A DNA stretch of 64,000 bases from Notamacropus eugenii (taxonomy: Eukaryota; Chordata; Mammalia; Diprotodontia; Macropodidae), in the NCBI RefSeq assembly GCF_028372415.1, contig NC_092878.1, positions 1,371,501-1,435,500 on the forward strand. The letters are read 5' to 3'. The notes under the pieces were generated by a model. That model worked only from the letters and a program-made list of their open reading frames with translations. It did not search any database and was not told the origin of the DNA. Position numbers and translations under genes: made by a program. Positions 44,641-57,344 of the stretch are shown here, in pieces (position 1 is the stretch's first letter; the number at the start of each line of letters is the position of its first letter).

Positions 44641-45130
44641 GCTTCTGCTATCAAGTACTATTTACTATTCTCTCCAGCTTTCAGTTTTGGACTTGGAGCT
44701 TTGTGCCAGGGCCAGATTCTGGCCCCTGCTGTGCTTCTGGGTGCAGTGATTGTTCCCCTTGGTTGCTACCTGAGACACTGGATTCTTTCATTGACCTCTG
44801 TCTCCCTGGGTTAGAACCCCTTTAAACTTTAACGTTCAGAGAGCTGGATCTTTAGGGACCTCTAAGACATCGCAGGACAATGCTAAAGACATTATAGATA
44901 ATGTCCATGACTGAGTTCTCCTGTGATCTGAACTTCATCTCCAGAAATGCATTACTATGCAAGATGAAATTAACGCTTCCTCAGCTACCCTTGGCCTCTG
45001 ATTGGAGGAATGGAGGGTGGTCCTTGGAGGCCTCTCTGATACTCCACCATTAAGGAAGGGGATCCAGGGAACTTAACCTCATCATTTCCTATCTGGCTGC
45101 TTTCCTGGATTTCATGATCTCCAGAAACTC
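44641..45130. other. Nothing recognised
   Basis: Intron 1; frames on + of about 100 codons (44494-44825) are chance openings over the L2 piece. Confidence 0.4.
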
Positions 45131-45350
45131 ATCATTCTGTGAGTGAAAGCAACTCAGAAACTCACCTCCTTAGTTCGTTTCCCATCCTGGCTGCAGGACT
45201 TCATCATGCCCCTATGTCGAATAACTTCTCTGCTACCTCTTGCTTTTCAGTTTCTGTTTGTGTTGTCTTCCTCTCTTATACCTTTGTATTTTCAGTGGTA
45301 GTACAGTGCCTGACATACATGCTTAATAAATGTTTATTGACTGACAGACT
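45131..45350 (+). mobile_element. L2-type 3' end
   Basis: tacctttgtattttcagtgg, gtacagtgcctgacatacat, gcttaataaatgtttattga, ctgactgaca-like end. Confidence 0.6.
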
Positions 45351-45514
45351 CAGGTTGTTTGCCTCAAAGTTCCTTTCCTACTATAATTGAGCTCTCAGCC
45401 TTATGAAGTTCTGAGATAGATGGAGTTACTGTAGATTTTTTTTATTGGATTTATTATGTGTGTGGTACGATTTGTTTATTTTTTGTGGGGGTGGGTTGCT
45501 ATAGTGAAAGTATG

Positions 45515-46610
45515 GGGTATACTGAGCTGCTTGACTCTGTTCAGGCAACCATCTTGGCCAAATTCAGTAGTTTTATTGTACTCTACCCTGGTTAGAGCAC
45601 ACTTGATGTTCTCTGTTCAGTTCTGGGCACCAGATTTTAGGAATGACATTGATAAACTGAGAAGTATCTGAAGAATAGTGATCAGAATGGTGAAGAAGCC
45701 ATGTCATGTGGGGATGGGCCAGTTGAAGAAATTGTGGGTTGTTCAGCTTGAACAAAAGTCTTTATTTTTTTATTTTACTATTTTCAAAAATTTTTTTATT
45801 TTATTTTTCATTTTTTAACACAGTTTATAACAGATAAAACAATTCAAACTTTGGTCAGGTGATACTTCTTTTTAAAGCATTTACAATATGGACCAAAAAA
45901 GAATTTTTTTTTTAAACATTAACCAACTGAGACATAAATAATATTTATGTTGCTAACTTCACAAGCTCTTGACCTAATTGTCTCCACAGTATTACTAAGA
46001 ATTAAAGGACCCTAACTTATTGTTGTTGGTCTAAAGTCCTGTGCCTAATAGCTTAATTTTAGACTTAACCTCAGATGTTCCCCTACCAATAATCTATGAT
46101 TTAATAGATCTGGTATTAAGCTTACAAACTTTTTGACTATAGGAAATTGCCACCAAGAATAGGGACATTGCAGGGATACAATATCTCCCTAATTTCATGT
46201 TAGTTCCAGGCAGGATTAGATTGTCTACTTGCATTCAGTCAGGCTTGAAATCTGCCAGGTGTCAGTGGGGAAATTGAGTCAGGAGAATCCTACCTCAGCC
46301 CAGGCGAACAAAACTCTTAAGGTGTGTGTGTTTGAGTGGGGGATAGAGTGGAGAGGGAGGAGAAGAAGACATGATTCTTGCTTTCCAAGTTTTTGAGGGT
46401 CTGTCTTGTGGAACAGAGATTAGACTTATTCTGCTTGGCCCGAAGAACATAGTAATAGATAAAGGTATTATAGAGGCAGATTTGGATGTGATTGAGGGGA
46501 AAAAAGCACTGAAGAATTAGACACAGTCACTAAGGGAATGCAATTCCTTGGAGGAGGGAGAATTGGTTTTCCTCTCAGAAGAGGTTTATATGTGAAGACT
46601 GGAAGACTTT
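45515..46610 (+). mobile_element. L3/CR1-type LINE 3' region, split by a retroposon
   Basis: Left block: gttctctgttcagttctggg, caccagattttaggaatgac, attgataaactgagaagtat. Right block (from 46319): gacttattctgcttggcccg, then aggcagatttggatgtgatt and gggaatgcaattccttggag. These are the CR1/L3 tail words in the correct order around the insertion. Confidence 0.65.
45763..46305 (-). mobile_element. Unclassified A-tailed retroposon
   Basis: Flanked by gaacaaaagtctt (45750-45762) and gaacaaaactctt (46306-46318), near-identical, and placed inside an L3 copy. The left edge is T-rich (ttattttttt, ttttattttat), as a reversed A-tail would be. The remaining 450 bases match no family I know and hold no long ORF. 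Confidence 0.6.
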
Positions 46611-48194
46611 TTTTTTCTTTTTTGGCCTTTGTTATAGAAATAGTTCTTGTTCAGGAATGCAGGTGGACTAAAGGGCTTTTCAATTCCGTTTTGACTCTGA
46701 GAGTCTGTGTTTTTATTACTTCTTGGACATGAGAGGTGGACAGAGGAGAGTCAAAGATAATTAGTTTTCAGACATGGAAAGCTGGATAGAGAATATCAGA
46801 TATTGTGAAGTCAGAAGAAATGTTGGTGACTTTTTGGAGAAATTTTCAGTAGAAAGGTGGGGAAAGAAGCTTAATTACAAAGGATCAGGGAGAGGGCATG
46901 AATATTGAGGAAATGGAGTAATTGGTTTTTTTCAAGCAGTTCAGCAATAAAGAGTATGTATGGAAGGGATACATGGGGTAGGAGACACTCATGATTAGAA
47001 GTGACAAAGAAAGCTTCTCCTCTTGCCTTTTTTAAGAAATAGGAGACCTGATATAAATATAGATAGATAAGTCATTATAGTAAGTGCTTATGTGACCAAC
47101 ACCGTGCTAAGTGCTAGAAATAGAAATACAAAGAAAAAAAACCTCCCTCTTCTCAAGGAGCTTAATCTTCTGATGAGTGGTGAGTACACATGAAAGGGAA
47201 CTGGAAGGCCTGAGAGTCAAGAGGCAAGCCAGGAGAGAAGTGAGCATGGATGGCCTGGGTATTTCTTGAAATAGTGGTCTTGGGGAGGAACTAACTAATC
47301 ACGGGCTGAGGTGAGGTGTCTCCAGTGTGATGGATCTATGTGTGTTTGTAGGAAGAGAGGGCAGAGCAGTAGAGGAGGGATCAGATTAGATGACTACCCA
47401 GAGCTCAGTTTTAGGGGATATGGGAGAGAACTAGAATCAAAGACAAATTCGAGGGAGGAATCACAACATGGATTGTGTACCTTTTCTCGACCCAAAGGAA
47501 AATAATGGCCAAAAAGTATCCATGATGGAGGAGGAGGTCTGAGACTTTCAACTGTCTTAGTGGTCTGAGTGTTTTTTGTGAAATGTGAAGCCAGTGTTCT
47601 GTCTTTGTTTTTATCTTTGCCTCTAATACTCTCATAGTATTGGGCACTTATTTGAATCAATGAAAATGGGGGGTTGGTAAAATGAGTTCAGGGAGGGGTA
47701 GAGAAGAGAGAAGGAAACATTTGGAGTACTCTGGGGACTTGAGAGTTGAAAAAAGATTGACTAGAGGAATTGTTAAGCAACCAGTCAGAGCCAAGCTCAT
47801 TATATATGTAGTGGATAAAGTCAATATGGCTTAGTGGCTTTTCCCATTGATACTCAGCAACCCTGGAGCAGTAGTTGAGAAATTTGATGGTAGTTACCCA
47901 GGTGTGAGGAATTGCAGGTCTTCAGTGGCAGAAGGGCAGGAGGGCAGGGATGTTTTGAGGGTATTATTAGCTAATGATAGATTTAAGTAGCTGTCCTATG
48001 GAGTCAAGACTTTCTGATAGGGAGGCAAATGACAGGAGAATGGGTAAGATGGAATGGGAAAATAGGCAATGAACCAAGGAATTTGAACTCATAGTAAAGG
48101 CAAAGAGTAGTTTTAGCATGAGTGAGAAAGTAGGGATAGATGGAAGGATCTGGGTTTCTCTAATAAAATGAATGTAAACTCCCTTATATACACT

Positions 48195-48265
48195 GTTCCA
48201 TTTTTGTCTTTGTAACCCCACTACTTGGCACAGTGTCCAGCCAAGTTGTAGGTATTTAGGTATTT
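48195..48265 (+). mobile_element. Short L2 3' end fragment
   Basis: ttccatttttgtctttgtaa, ccccactacttggcacagtg. Confidence 0.5.
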
Positions 48266-49029
48266 GATTGTTTGAGCTTATGGTCTAAGTTCAGTGGTGT
48301 ACAATTCTGAGAAATGAGGTCTCGTGAGACTGTGTTAGTGTATATTGAGGTTGGGTAAAGGAGAGAATGATAAGAAGTTGGAGTTGAGGAATTAGAGTGA
48401 GAGGCTGGGTTATTAGAAGGATTTGTGGTATGAATATTTGAAGTCCCTAAAGATCATGTTTGGGAATGGACTGTAGAGGAAGATAATGAACCAGGTTCTA
48501 ATGTTATTAAAATAGGTGGGATGGTGACCTGGATGTTGGTAGATCACCAACAGGGATGGGCAGGAAAGGGGGTACATATGGTATAGACAGATACTGTAAA
48601 AATAGGGTCATTTCTTAAGTACTGAGAATAAAATGGGCTATCATGTTAAAGAATTTATCACTAAGTGACCACTCTACTGGTGATGAATGGCTTTATATTT
48701 TGGTTAGTCTTTGGGCAGCTGTCACTTGCTGGGAACCAGCTCAGTGCATTTCTAGTTTGGTAAAACTTGCCAGAGATTCTTGTGTTCTACTGGCCTAGTT
48801 TTCAGGAACCCAGAGCCTTACCTCCATGGCACAGTAAGATGGCAGCAGAATTTTTGTGAAGTTATATGGATTGTAGAATATTATCAAAGACAAACACTCA
48901 TGAAGTGCCATTAAACAACATCTAGAAAATGTACCATTGAAACAAGAGAGGGCAGTAGGTTGATTATGTAGTGAGAGGGATGGCCAGAGAGCTGTTCTGG
49001 TACCCGTGGAAAGGTCAGAGATTTAGAAA

Positions 49030-49210
49030 AAGATTCTTTATGAAGGGAGGAAGCATAGTGCTGGGGACCTGCATTCATTTCCTTGTTTTGTGCCCCTAGC
49101 TACCTATATGATTTTGGGCAAATCATTTAGCTTCCTGAATCTCATTTTCTTTTTTGGTAAAATGAGGGTCTTGGACTAGATGGTCTCTAGGTTCCAGATC
49201 TCTTGATTTC
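49030..49210 (+). repeat. MIR-type SINE
   Basis: tgattttgggcaaatcattt, agcttcctgaatctcatttt, ggtaaaatgagggtcttgga, ctagatggtctctaggttcc. Confidence 0.85.
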
Positions 49211-49720
49211 TAGGAGGACATGGACAGTAATTGCATAGAATGGGAAAGTACAATTGGGTTGTGATTTGCACCATTTTCTGTAACAGGAGAAACTACAGCA
49301 GTGAGCTCACAGTTTGTTGAAGTATTAAGAATGATATCCTTTCTTGAACATAATATTAGTGGAGTTTTTAAATAAACATGCTGTTTGTACCTGTTCCTGT
49401 ATAACGTCTAGAACTTAAGAAAGCTGTAAATCAGTTACATGGTACCCCATTGCCTAAATGGGAATGAGGAAAGAGAAACATTAGGGTAACAGAAAGTAAG
49501 TAAAAATGTATGGAAGGGAACCTTTATGAGCCTGAGGACCGGGAGAATTGCAGTCCCCTCAATAGTACTAGGGAAGTTCACAAGGAGTGGAGTTGAAGGG
49601 GAAAGATGAGTTTAGTTTTGGGCATTCTGCATTTGAGATGTCTGAGATAACCATTTTGAGATGTCTCATAGGTAGTTGGACATGCAGTCTGGAGGTTAGA
49701 AGAGATTCTAACTAAATCCC

Positions 49721-50799
49721 TAGTTAGTTTTGTCATTATATGTTTTCTTAGTTAGTGGAAACTTATGGCATACATATTACCCTAATGGGGGCGAATGTGA
49801 ATTTTTTTAAACTTTAAAAAGGGAACCTAATACTTGAAAAAGTTGGAGACTGTTGGTAGAATGGACTTGGCTTTTCTTTTTCTTCCTTAAATTCTAGCTC
49901 ATGAGTGCTTTGGTGGTGTAAGAAGATCTGGGAGAACAAATTTAGAGCAGTCAGACTTTTCTTCTAGGAGTGGAATTTAGAGTTTAACTCAGTTTGATTT
50001 AGTAGGCTGTATTGAGCCTCATTGAATGGAACAAGGCCTTTCTTTAAGGTTCTTAGTTAACATCATTTTTACTGGGCTTTTTATCAAGTGAACTTTTTTT
50101 CCCTTTGAATTCCAGTAGCTTCATGATTTTCTTTAGCAGTAACTTTGGAAACCACAGATTTGAGTGATCTTTAGAATTTGACTCTGCATCAAATTCCTTT
50201 AAATGAAGGAAAAGGATGATGTAACTCATCCTTTTGTGTAGCTGTAAGAAAAGACACGGAAGATTGTTCTGTGTGGTGTATTTCCATCTTTGGCACCTTA
50301 AGATTTAAAAAGTCTTAAAAATCAGAAAACTAATATTTTCAGGATAAGGATGGGAAAAGTAATTATAATGTTGTCAAGATTTAAATATTCATTGCAAATA
50401 GAGAAGACTGGGTAGAAGTATTAATGGTTATTCAGAAGTGTACTCCAGCAAGGATCAGTGTATTTATTTACATATTAAAATTCCCAAACTGATGTAGAAT
50501 AATAACATTGTTTTTGTGATTACAGCCTTCCCATTCAAAGATATCTATGAATTTAGTGAAGTTTTTATTTAAAAAAATTTTTACACATAGAATAGAAGTT
50601 TTTGAGAGCATTTACTGCCTGGTTTTGTACTTTGTGTCTTCAGCACCTGGAACAGTGTTGAGTTGTGAACTTGATATTCTGAAATTTTTCCTGATGTCAA
50701 AGCGTTAGGAGCGTCATGCTTTTTTAGGCTGCAACTATTGGAAAGATTAATATAATAAAATTACATTTTTGAAACATTTCTAAAGGGAAGCATTGGGGA
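49721..50799. other. Intron 1, nothing recognised
   Basis: About 1.1 kb without an identified repeat or exon; possibly unique sequence. Confidence 0.4.
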
Positions 50800-51048
50800 A
50801 AGTGCAAATGTTTATTAAGCACCTCCAGTGTGCTGCAAGCTCTTCTAGGTACTTTACAAATATCTCATTTGATCCTTACAATCATATGAGGTAGGTGCTG
50901 TTATTTTACAGTTTGGGAAACTGAGTCAGACAGTGGCCAAATAACTTGCCCAAGATAACACAGCTAGTTTATCCAAGGTCACATTTGAGCTTAGTTCTTC
51001 CTGACTCTGGGCCAGCACTCTAGCCATTTTGCTACCCACCTCTCTTGG
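50800..51048 (-). repeat. MIR-type SINE, near full length
   Basis: catttgatccttacaatcat, aggtaggtgctgttatttta, gccaaataacttgcccaaga, taacacagctag, cagcactctagccattttgc. Confidence 0.85.
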
Positions 51049-51345
51049 GCCACCTCATCCCTGCACTCCATCTGATCAGATGTCCTTACTGCCATGAGTT
51101 CCAGCTTCTCCATTTAAAAACTTTGATCTCAAAACCCGTTTACGTCTTCACATCTCTTCCTTTACTGTAGTTTTTGAGAAAATGGCAGCCCTTCTTCTTT
51201 CCCCTTCATTGATAAACTACTTAAAAGAGTAGTTTACGCTCCTTGCTAACATTGCCTTCCCATTTACTTATTAATTTCCTGCACCGTGGCTTTCATCTGA
51301 ACCACTGTGAAAAGCCAGTGTCATAGAGGTTACTGGTGATCTTTA
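51049..51345 (+). mobile_element. L2 ORF fragment
   Basis: tcatctgaaccactgtgaaa then gttactggtgatctttaaaa fit the L2 sense segment that precedes the main ORF tail. Moderate similarity. Confidence 0.5.
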
Positions 51346-51624
51346 AAATTTTTTATTATGAATTTTAAAATATCAGCGAACATGAGTAGATCAGCATAAA
51401 AAAGAATTGTATATAAAACTTTGAACTTACGTTTAGTTAAAAATATTCATGGTTATATGATTTGAAAGTTCACTCTGATGTTGTGAATTATAGCTTATCT
51501 ATGCCTGCTCTTATCTATATTCTGTCGAAAGCTCACTGTAGAGGGTACATTCTGGAGGCACTTTTTGGGCATTATGAAAGTAGTGGTAACAAAACTTCCC
51601 TTCTTATCTGCTTTAAACTTCCTT

Positions 51625-51763
51625 CTGTTATTAAGTACTTAGCACGTCCCAGATACTGCTAAGTGCAGAGAATTCAAATACAAGGAAAAAGAAAGATAGA
51701 CCCCCTCCATCAAGGAGCTTAAATTCTAAAAATAAAGGAAGGCAGAAAGTGTGTGTGTGTGCG

Positions 51764-51822
<59 letters not shown>

Positions 51823-52130
51823 CAGAGAGAGAGAGAGAGAGAGAGAGAGATATGGTACTGAGAGGATATGGTGGAGATTCCAGACAATCATGACTGTAGC
51901 TGGGAGACAAGTGAAGGAGTGAGCATGGTTGGCCAAGGTACTTCTTCAGAATGAAGGTTCCAAGATAAACTTAATAATAGGAGGAGGAGGCCACTAGGGT
52001 AGAACAAATTCCAGAATGAGAAGGCCACAGGGGCAAGGGTGTCTTTCAGGCTGAGAAGGCTACTGAGAAATGATGGAAAAATCTGGAGAGTTGGGAGTGA
52101 CCGTATGTCAGAGACACGGCAGGGTCAGAA
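51625..52130 (-). mobile_element. L2 fragment with a large microsatellite
   Basis: gtacttagcacgtcccagat, actgctaagtgcagag, ccccctccatcaaggagctt, then the repeat, then gagcatggttggccaaggta. The last part resembles 47240-47290 (gagcatggatggcctgggta). Confidence 0.6.
51749..51850 (+). repeat. (TG)n(GA)n compound microsatellite
   Basis: About 36 TG units with two C breaks, then a gac step and about 14 GA units. Probably polymorphic. Confidence 0.97.
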
Positions 52131-52199
52131 TATGAGCAGTTTAATGGCTGGATATAGTTCCAAATTGCTCTGATCTCTTAACTGATAAATTAAGTAACC

Positions 52200-53320
52200 T
52201 TATCTCAGGTTTTATTTTTCTCCTTTCTCTCTTGGATGCTATTGTGGCTTCCATGACACTTTGCTGATTTTCCTACCTGTACGCCTTATTTTTAATTTCC
52301 TTTGTTGCATTGTCATCCATATTTTGCCCCAGTTGTGGAATTCCAAGTGGAAGGCTGAACCTTCTTGCCTGCTTTCACTACAATCTCTCATGATGATCTG
52401 CTCTCTAAGGATTACTGTGTTTTTAAGTGTAGTTCTAATTTCCGTCCTGAGCTCCAGTTCTCTATGCTAACTGCCTGTTAGACATTTCCACCAGAATGTC
52501 ATGTTGGCATCTTAAATTCAACATGTCTAAAACTGAATTCATCATATTCATTTTCTTGCAATTAAAGCCTCCCCTCCTATAAACTTCCCACTTTTTGTTG
52601 AGGGAACCTACTTCCATTTTCCCAAGTTTGAAGATTCTCGAGTCATCCTTGATTCTTTACTCACTTTTATCCCCCATTTCCGGTCATTTGTCAGGTCTTG
52701 TGGAGGATCCTTTCTCAGCATCACTTTTCATCCTCTTATTTCCACTTTCATTCTAGACTTTGTGAAGTAAGGGACAGGCATGGATGCCAGAGAACTGCTC
52801 TCACTACCTCTCACCTGGGTTAGTGCTTTCTTACTGGGTTCCCTCTCTAATCCCTCAAATGAGTGGTTGCTAAAACTCTCTTCCTAAGGTACAGACAGGT
52901 CTGATTTTGTCACCTCATTGCTCCAAAGTCATCCGTGGCTCCCTGTGCCTCTAGGGTCACACACCAATTCCTCAGCCTCCATCATCTAGCTTGAGCCCAC
53001 TATTCATGCATTCTCCATTCCAGCCACACTGTGTTATTGTTTCCTATATTTGATAGGCCATCTCATTACTGTACATCAGCTCGAATGTTCCCTTGCCTAC
53101 CCATTTCTTTTTTATCTCTGCTTCTTAGATTCCCAGAGGTACTTCTAGCTACAGTTGTGCCCTCTTTTCCTCAGGGCCCTCTCTTTTTCAAACAGCCACA
53201 TGTTGGTTTACTTTTCTACACTTTGTATCCTTTTAGTAGGTTATAAACTCCTTGAGTCTAGGGGACTTCCTAGCACCTACCACAGTGCCTTGCAGTTAGG
53301 TATTTAAATAAATGAGTGAC
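52200..53320 (+). mobile_element. L2 LINE, 3' 1.1 kb
   Basis: Colinear with L2: atgctaactgcctgttagac, atttccaccagaatgtcatg, ttaaattcaacatgtctaaa, cgagtcatccttgattcttt, aggtctgattttgtcacctc, gtggctccctgtgcctctag, then taaactccttgagtctaggg and accacagtgccttgcagtta. Many small indels; no ORF. Confidence 0.85.
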
Positions 53321-53329
53321 ACTTTATTA

Positions 53330-53590
53330 ATAAGCACAAGCTGTGCTTAATAAAATAAAATAAAATATTGAAAATAGTGCCTCTTCTCAAGGAGCTCCAG
53401 TCTCTCAGCCATCCAAATGCCTTGCTAATGCCTTTGAAGACCACTGGACCTTTCTGTCCTTCTTTCAATTGAATCCTCTTCTCTATGTTGTCTCCTCGTT
53501 AGAATTTTGAGAGCAGGGAATGCCCTGCTTTTGTATTTTCATCTTTGTATTTGGTGTGTTTAGAGTTTAACGAATACCTTTTCATTTGCT
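53330..53590 (+). mobile_element. L2 3' end fragment
   Basis: ctatgttgtctcctcgttag, aattttgagagcagggaatg, ttttgtattttcatctttgt. Confidence 0.6.
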
Positions 53591-53599
53591 TCTTAAATA

Positions 53600-53950
53600 C
53601 CTATATACACAGCGCTGTGATTGGTAGCTAAGAAAACCTTATTCTCTAGGAGCCTTAAAGGTAAGGTTCTCTGAGGAGGCAAGAGCACTGCCAACTGTGA
53701 GGAGATTAGGGAGAGCTTCCAGGGAGAGAAGAGGTAGCATCTGATATTTGTTGAACTGAATTGTTTGCCTTAGTTGTAATTACTGTTTGTGTGTGCAGTT
53801 TGATTGTGGAAGTAGGAACTTAGCTTGTTCTCCGTTTGTTCTGTAAATATTTATTGAATACCTATTATGTAGAATGCCAGGTGAGGGAAATAAAGGAGAG
53901 TAGGATTCAGTGCCTGGCACCAGGAAATTTAACACTTAGAAATTTCTAAT
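53600..53950 (-). mobile_element. L2 3' end fragments
   Basis: acctatatacacagcgctgt and tctctaggagccttaaaggt, then atttattgaatacctattat and gtgcctggcaccaggaaatt. Two overlapping short antisense pieces. Confidence 0.5.
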
Positions 53951-55185
53951 GGGGCCTAGAGCTATAGAGTAACTGTTAGTAAGAACAGCTGTTAGGGGGT
54001 AAAGCTTGTAAGTTGGAAGGTTTAGTTGAAGTGATTACTGAATGTGAATACATTGTTTTATGGGACTTTAAAGAACCCTGATAACACTGTATCAATATTC
54101 TGTATTGTGTCAGTAAAACAGATTTCTATTTTGGTTTCTTATAACTTCTTTACTCTTTGAACTCTCAAAATTTGTAAGGATAATTTGTATGGTATCCATA
54201 CTTACGATTATTATACATCCAACTTAAATTTTTTGTTTTCTTTCACAGTAGAGATTTTTATATTGCATGCTTTCTCCAAAGACAGAGAGAAGATATATTT
54301 ACCGCTTACTCTTCTCCAATGTTTAGCCAGGGTCCACACTTTTTAGTTTGGGTCTAGTTTTTTGTTTAGTTGTTGGTCTCCTAATAAAGTGCAGAAATCA
54401 AGTGTGTCTCAGCCCACTGATTAAAGATTTTCGTTTTGGTGCTAGGTCACCTTTGTATTTCTCAGCTACTACTTATCCATGTCATCTGATTTTCAGCTAT
54501 TATACTCATGCCCTTCTCTCCAGAACTTTGGACTCCAGCCCTGGCTCCCCTATCCCAGATAGCTGAATTTTCTCCTTATCTTTACAGGGCCCAGGCCTCT
54601 ATGCTATTTCTGACTGTTGGTAGAGACTGTCTTATTTTCTAGTATTTATGAAGTGCTTATTAATAAATTTTCTGTCACTTTTTCCTCTTTCTTAGTTGTA
54701 ATTTTTGGTACCCTTAACTTGATAGATCCACTAGATTCCTTCCCTTTCTCTATCCCCTCTCTATTCTTTCGTTAGGATAACATTCTGCCTAATGCTTCAA
54801 TTCTCCCAGAGTTTTTCTTCTTTTTCTCTGTCAGCGTCTTGCTTTGTGAGCAGTGCCTACATATGTGCATAGTAAAAATAACATCTCCAGTGTAGTGGGT
54901 CCTGTTTTGTTGGTGCTTCCCCCCTACCTCCCCACCATAGTTCTCTTTTCCTAACAATAACCCTCTCCTGGCAGAATACTTGGGTTTTTTTGTTTCTTTT
55001 TTTTTTTTTTTTTATAGTTTTATATATTTATGGATCCATGACCCCATCAATGGAGATATGTCTTGTGGCAGTAGGTATTATATCCCCTCCACATCTTGTC
55101 CTATGCAGTTTTTTTGCCCATTCTCCTTCATAACTCCTCCAGAAGAAATCTACCTAACATTCCTAAGGACTTTCTCTAGGTCTTT
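53951..55185. other. Intron 1, nothing recognised
   Basis: About 1.2 kb; a long T run sits at about 54996-55012. No exon or clear repeat family. Confidence 0.4.
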
Positions 55186-55189
55186 TTTT

Positions 55190-55832
55190 TTCTTTTTTTT
55201 AAAATTAATTTGTTTTCAGTTTTCTACAATCATTTGCATATATCTTAGATTCCCTCCCCTTCCTTTCTTCCCCCTTCCCTCCCCGCTCTGTCCCCTAGAA
55301 TACGTGTGATCCTATATAGGTTCTATACATACATTCTTATTAAATACATTTTCACCTTAGTGAAATAGAAGAATTGCATAGAAGAATTAAAATGAATGGG
55401 AGAAACCATGAGAAAAACAAAACAAAACATAACACAACACAAGAGAACATGGTCTGCTTCATTCCTAGCAGAGTACTGTGGAGCAGAGAAGTTCCAGTTA
55501 ATCAAAGCAGACCAACTGATTGACAGTTTATCCCTCATTTCCTACAAGTAGCTCATCATCACTGTTTGATGGTTGATGGCCAGTTCCTGTGTGATTTGAG
55601 TATTGCTGTTTTTACTGTTGTTTTCTTTTGCATTATTGAAGTCATTTTGTGTTCTCTCTTCTGTTCACTTCACTTGACATCAAAGTAAAGGCTTCCCCAG
55701 TTTCTCTGGATTTATACTCCACAGTAATATTCCATTTATATTTGATGATCCATTTAGCAATTCCTCAGTTTATGACCACCCATTGAATTATTGTTATTAT
55801 TGTTTTGCTGTTACAAAAAAGTGTTAGTATGT

Positions 55833-55875
<43 letters not shown>

Positions 55876-55980
55876 TTCCCTTTGACCTCATATTTGACTC
55901 AAAGAGTATGAACAGTGTAGTTATTTTTCTGGCATAATTCCAAATTGTTTTCCTGGATGTTTTTCTACAACCTAGTTTTC
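55190..55980 (-). mobile_element. L1 3' end, antisense
   Basis: T-rich start, aaaattaatttgttttcagt, attaaaatgaatgggagaaa, gttcacttcacttgacatca, tccacagtaatattccattt, then ctggcataattccaaattg. 5'-truncated and older than the 38.6 kb copy. Confidence 0.82.
55834..55873 (+). repeat. (TG)n microsatellite in L1
   Basis: About 19 TG units. Confidence 0.95.
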
Positions 55981-56097
55981 TTTACAGCAGCAGATTTCTG
56001 CCTAATCTAATAAGATTTGCTCTCTTAAATGAGGATTACCGCAAGAGGGAGTTTTGGAGTAGAGAGGAAAGAAGATGAAGGAATAAAAAACACAATT

Positions 56098-56480
56098 TTT
56101 TGACAGTCAAGTCAGCAAGTATTTATTCAGCCCTGTTATGAGCTAGGCACTGTGAAGTGCTAGGGATACAAACAAAGACAAAAAATAGTCTCTGTTCTTG
56201 TTAAAAGACTCACGTTGTAATGAGGGATACAGAATATAAACTACAATCAAACAAGGTATGTACAGGATAAATTGGAGAAGTTACTGTCATTTAATGGGAA
56301 TCTGGAAAGGCTTCTTGGAGAAAGGGGAAATTTTTTTCTGTGTGATTGAAGGAATCCAGTGAAGCTTGGAGATGGAAGATATTAACGGGTCTATACAAGA
56401 AGCATGTTAGTAAGATGAGACCTAATAAGCATGAAAGAATGGACATCATAAATGGATTCTGTCCCTTCAGATAATTGTGT
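56098..56480 (-). mobile_element. L2 3' region
   Basis: cagcaagtatttattcagcc, gagctaggcactgtgaagtg, gtacaggataaattggagaa, ggcttcttggagaaagg. Confidence 0.8.
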
Positions 56481-56669
56481 TTAGCTCTTGTGGTCACTGC
56501 TAATGACCCCCAACAGTGGTTCTTTTCCTTTCCCTAATATTAAGTTAATTTATCGTTCAGGTTAAAGATGACTTCCTTCTTTTTCACTTGACATATCAGG
56601 AGTTAGCAATCAGAAGCAACTGAGGCAGGTATATATGCTGACCTAGGGATAATATAGGATATATTATCC

Positions 56670-56990
56670 CCAGGATTCCTTGGGAAAGACAGGAGTCTGC
56701 CTCTTTCTTCCTACCTTCCCATATTACTTGTGTGTAATGAAGTTTTGCCCATCTTTTGATACCTTATCAAATGCCATTGTTTCCGTGAAACCTTTTCTGA
56801 CTCCCTCAGAAACCATTTTTCATCTGCTCTCTCAAAGAACTCTGAATTTCTCCCATGTACATATCTTCTGTTTTGTATTATAATTATTTGTATGTTATGT
56901 CTTACTGTTAAATTGTAAGTTCCATGAGGGAAAGGACTGTATTTATCTCCACACTGCTACTAAGCGCTGTTATTTTCTTGAATCTTCAGA
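56670..56990 (+). mobile_element. L2 3' region
   Basis: ttttgcccatcttttgatac, tttccgtgaaaccttttctg, aattgtaagttccatgaggg, aaaggactgtatttatctcc. Confidence 0.75.
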
Positions 56991-56999
56991 CTTTCAGTA

Positions 57000-57335
57000 T
57001 CTACTTTCAGTATCTCCTCCACTGTTGCCTGTAATCACAGCCAAATCTCCCTTATTCTTAAAAACAAAAAACAAAAAACTTTTCATTAGATCCTACCATG
57101 TCTGCCTGCTATTTTCCTGTATCTTCTTTCCTCTTTTCATATAAACTCCTTGAAAAAGTCTTCTGCAACCAATTCTTCTTTCCTCTCTCTCATTCATTCT
57201 CTTCTAAACCTTCTGTAGTCTGACTTCTGACCTCATTGTTTGAATGAAATTGCCAAAGTTTCCAGTGGTCTCTTAATTGCCAGATTTGATGGCTTTTTCT
57301 CAATCATTTGCAGCCTTTGATGCTTTTGACTTTCT
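57000..57335 (+). mobile_element. L2 ORF fragment
   Basis: ctacttatgact-like and cacagccaaatctcccttat parts, then tttccagtggtctcttaatt and gcagcctttgatgcttttga, the L2 sense region upstream of the ORF tail. Confidence 0.65.
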
Positions 57336-57344
57336 TTATAGGGT

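Larger units (their letters stand above)
46740..49720 (-). mobile_element. Degraded L2-like antisense fragments
   Basis: Scattered L2 words: gtaagtgcttatgtgaccaa and ctcttctcaaggagcttaat at 47080-47170 (3' end), and tgagtttagttttgggcatt, ctcataggtagttggacatg near 49605-49685 (ORF region). Between them the sequence is purine-rich and L2-like but cannot be followed closely. A MIR lies at 49030-49210. Confidence 0.45.
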
